A stretch of DNA of 64,000 nucleotides from Fidelibacterota bacterium UBA6531 (GTDB taxonomy: Bacteria > Fidelibacterota > Marinisomatia > Marinisomatales > TCS55). The notes under the pieces are model-generated. The model did no database searches, had not been told where the DNA came from, and saw only the letters and a list, made by a program, of their open reading frames with translations. Both the position numbers and the translations under genes were made by a program. The stretch spans positions 11,686-75,685 of the forward strand of contig DJKX01000051.1 of NCBI GenBank assembly GCA_002436185.1, in the 5' to 3' direction. This document shows positions 63,311 through 64,000 of the stretch, one piece after another (positions within the stretch are counted from its first letter, which is position 1; each line of letters begins with the position of its first letter).

Positions 63311-64000
63311 CTAAAATCTAATATCAAGCCCTTTGACTTGTGGGTCGTTTAAGTCACCCGAAATTTCCAAATAGATTGATTTACCTTTCCTAGGTAAGAT
63401 ATTTCCAGTTCCTTCTTCCCAGACTTCAATGAATTTATTTATGGGTTGAGACAGGTTACTAATTTCAATAGTGAATTTGTCAATAGTTAAATCGGAATCG
63501 TAGCGTACAGGTTGGTTGATTGAAAATGATCCATCAATTACTGCTTTACCAAATTGTGTATCCACTGTACCTTTTAATTTTAAATCCCTACCTCGATTAA
63601 ACGTTAGATCCAGATCAATTTGTCGTATCCTGAACTTTCCACTGTTAATATTCAAGTAGTCCGCTATTTCTTTGAATTCCGGATCATCCTGGACATCCTT
63701 GGGAAAATTTACTTCCAGATTTTTTAATGAAATTTCAAAAGCTGCCTTCTCAATTATAGGCATATCATTATAAGAATCAAATTCAAGAGTAATATTTTTT
63801 GCTTCTGTCTTGAAGTCTGTAATATCAAATGTTGATTTTGATGATCTGTTTACAATAAAACTGGCTTTGACACCTGAAATTGAATAACCAGCTTTATCCA
63901 ACTTAATCTCCACCGCTTGGTTTCGTTCGTTCAAATCAACAGATCCGCTGGCTCCAAAGTATTGATTTACCTTACCAATTGAAAATTTCACATTATTTTT
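63311..64000 (-). CDS. Partial AsmA-like/DUF748-type protein, N-terminus beyond the window
   Basis: The C-terminal 230 residues of a longer protein; the frame is open through the window edge (a GTG at 63991 would be a poor start). It has repeated beta-strand pattern (ITLEFDSYNDMP, LDLTFNRGRDLKLKGTVDT, VIDGSFSINQP) and ends EISGDLNDPQVKGLDIRF, as in AsmA-like proteins that form long periplasmic grooves and are linked to outer-membrane lipid handling. The function is inferred from this pattern only. The 141-base gap to the TonB receptor gene shows no clear terminator. Confidence 0.55.
   Translation of the reverse strand, partial: KNNVKFSIGKVNQYFGASGSVDLNERNQAVEIKLDKAGYSISGVKASFIVNRSSKSTFDITDFKTEAKNITLEFDSYNDMPIIEKAAFEISLKNLEVNFPKDVQDDPEFKEIADYLNINSGKFRIRQIDLDLTFNRGRDLKLKGTVDTQFGKAVIDGSFSINQPVRYDSDLTIDKFTIEISNLSQPINKFIEVWEEGTGNILPRKGKSIYLEISGDLNDPQVKGLDIRF

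Noticed and set aside
1..64000. tRNA, rRNA, transposase, integrase or phage genes
   Set aside because: Every gap was read on both strands; none contains cloverleaf-like or mobile-element features and all are under 220 bases.

Overview
The window reads as ordinary chromosome from a Gram-negative, AT-rich marine-type bacterium of the Fibrobacteres-Chlorobi-Bacteroidetes (FCB) group. My best guess is Candidatus Marinimicrobia/Neomarinimicrobiota (SAR406). The reasons are five secreted proteins with Por-secretion (T9SS) type C-terminal tails (four of them with YPNPFN-type motifs), a PorV/PorQ-like protein, three TonB-dependent receptors (two with a clear carboxypeptidase-like regulatory domain and one with an STN domain), an ECF sigma/FecR pair, and secreted right-handed beta-helix proteins. 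The taxonomic call is inference; no rRNA marker is present. I saw no tRNA, rRNA, insertion sequence, prophage or CRISPR array. Coding density is very high and no gap exceeds 300 bases.

Layout. 0-3 kb: a four-gene cytochrome oxidase assembly set (heme A synthase, heme O synthase, SCO copper chaperone, DUF420). 3-7.6 kb: one giant acyl-CoA-synthetase/GNAT fusion. 7.7-15.2 kb: a minus-strand operon of TonB receptor, sorted secreted protein and PorV-like protein. 15.4-20.3 kb: a GAF/HD-GYP phosphodiesterase, an SLC13-type permease and a MATE exporter. 20.4-26.9 kb: a complete branched-chain-amino-acid type ABC transporter (livHMKGF) translationally coupled to an acyl-CoA synthetase, followed by a lipoprotein.

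27.8-44.1 kb is the most coherent block: a candidate murein (peptidoglycan) recycling island. A seven-gene minus-strand operon with overlapping or nearly touching genes carries a NagZ-like GH3, a ROK sugar kinase, a SpoIID/LytB-domain protein, a sodium:solute symporter, a NagX-like membrane acetyltransferase, a PqqB-like metallo-hydrolase and an SDR. Divergent from it are a lipoprotein GH3/beta-lactamase fusion and a DUF1460 amidase-like protein. After a DEAD-box helicase come a NamZ-type exo-muramidase (DUF1343) and a T9SS-tagged GH18 glycosidase. An M20 peptidase lies divergently beyond. Together these would release muropeptides outside, trim sugars and peptides in the periplasm, import the sugars and phosphorylate them. 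The MurQ etherase expected for MurNAc-6-phosphate is not in the window.

45.5-51 kb: two adjacent secreted proteins (a beta-helix protein and a subtilisin/beta-helix fusion) that share one duplicated module. 51.1-56.2 kb: an ECF sigma / FecR / STN-TonB receptor / redoxin locus, in which a textbook intrinsic terminator lies inside the first 110 bases of the receptor gene. 56.3-58.6 kb: FAA hydrolase, two tandem YjbQ-family proteins and a transglutaminase-like protein. 58.8-60.5 kb: a beta-class DNA methyltransferase with a PD-(D/E)xK-like protein, probably a compact type II restriction-modification pair. 60.6-64 kb: a TonB receptor with a His/Glu-rich loop, then the 3' part of an AsmA-like gene that runs off the window.
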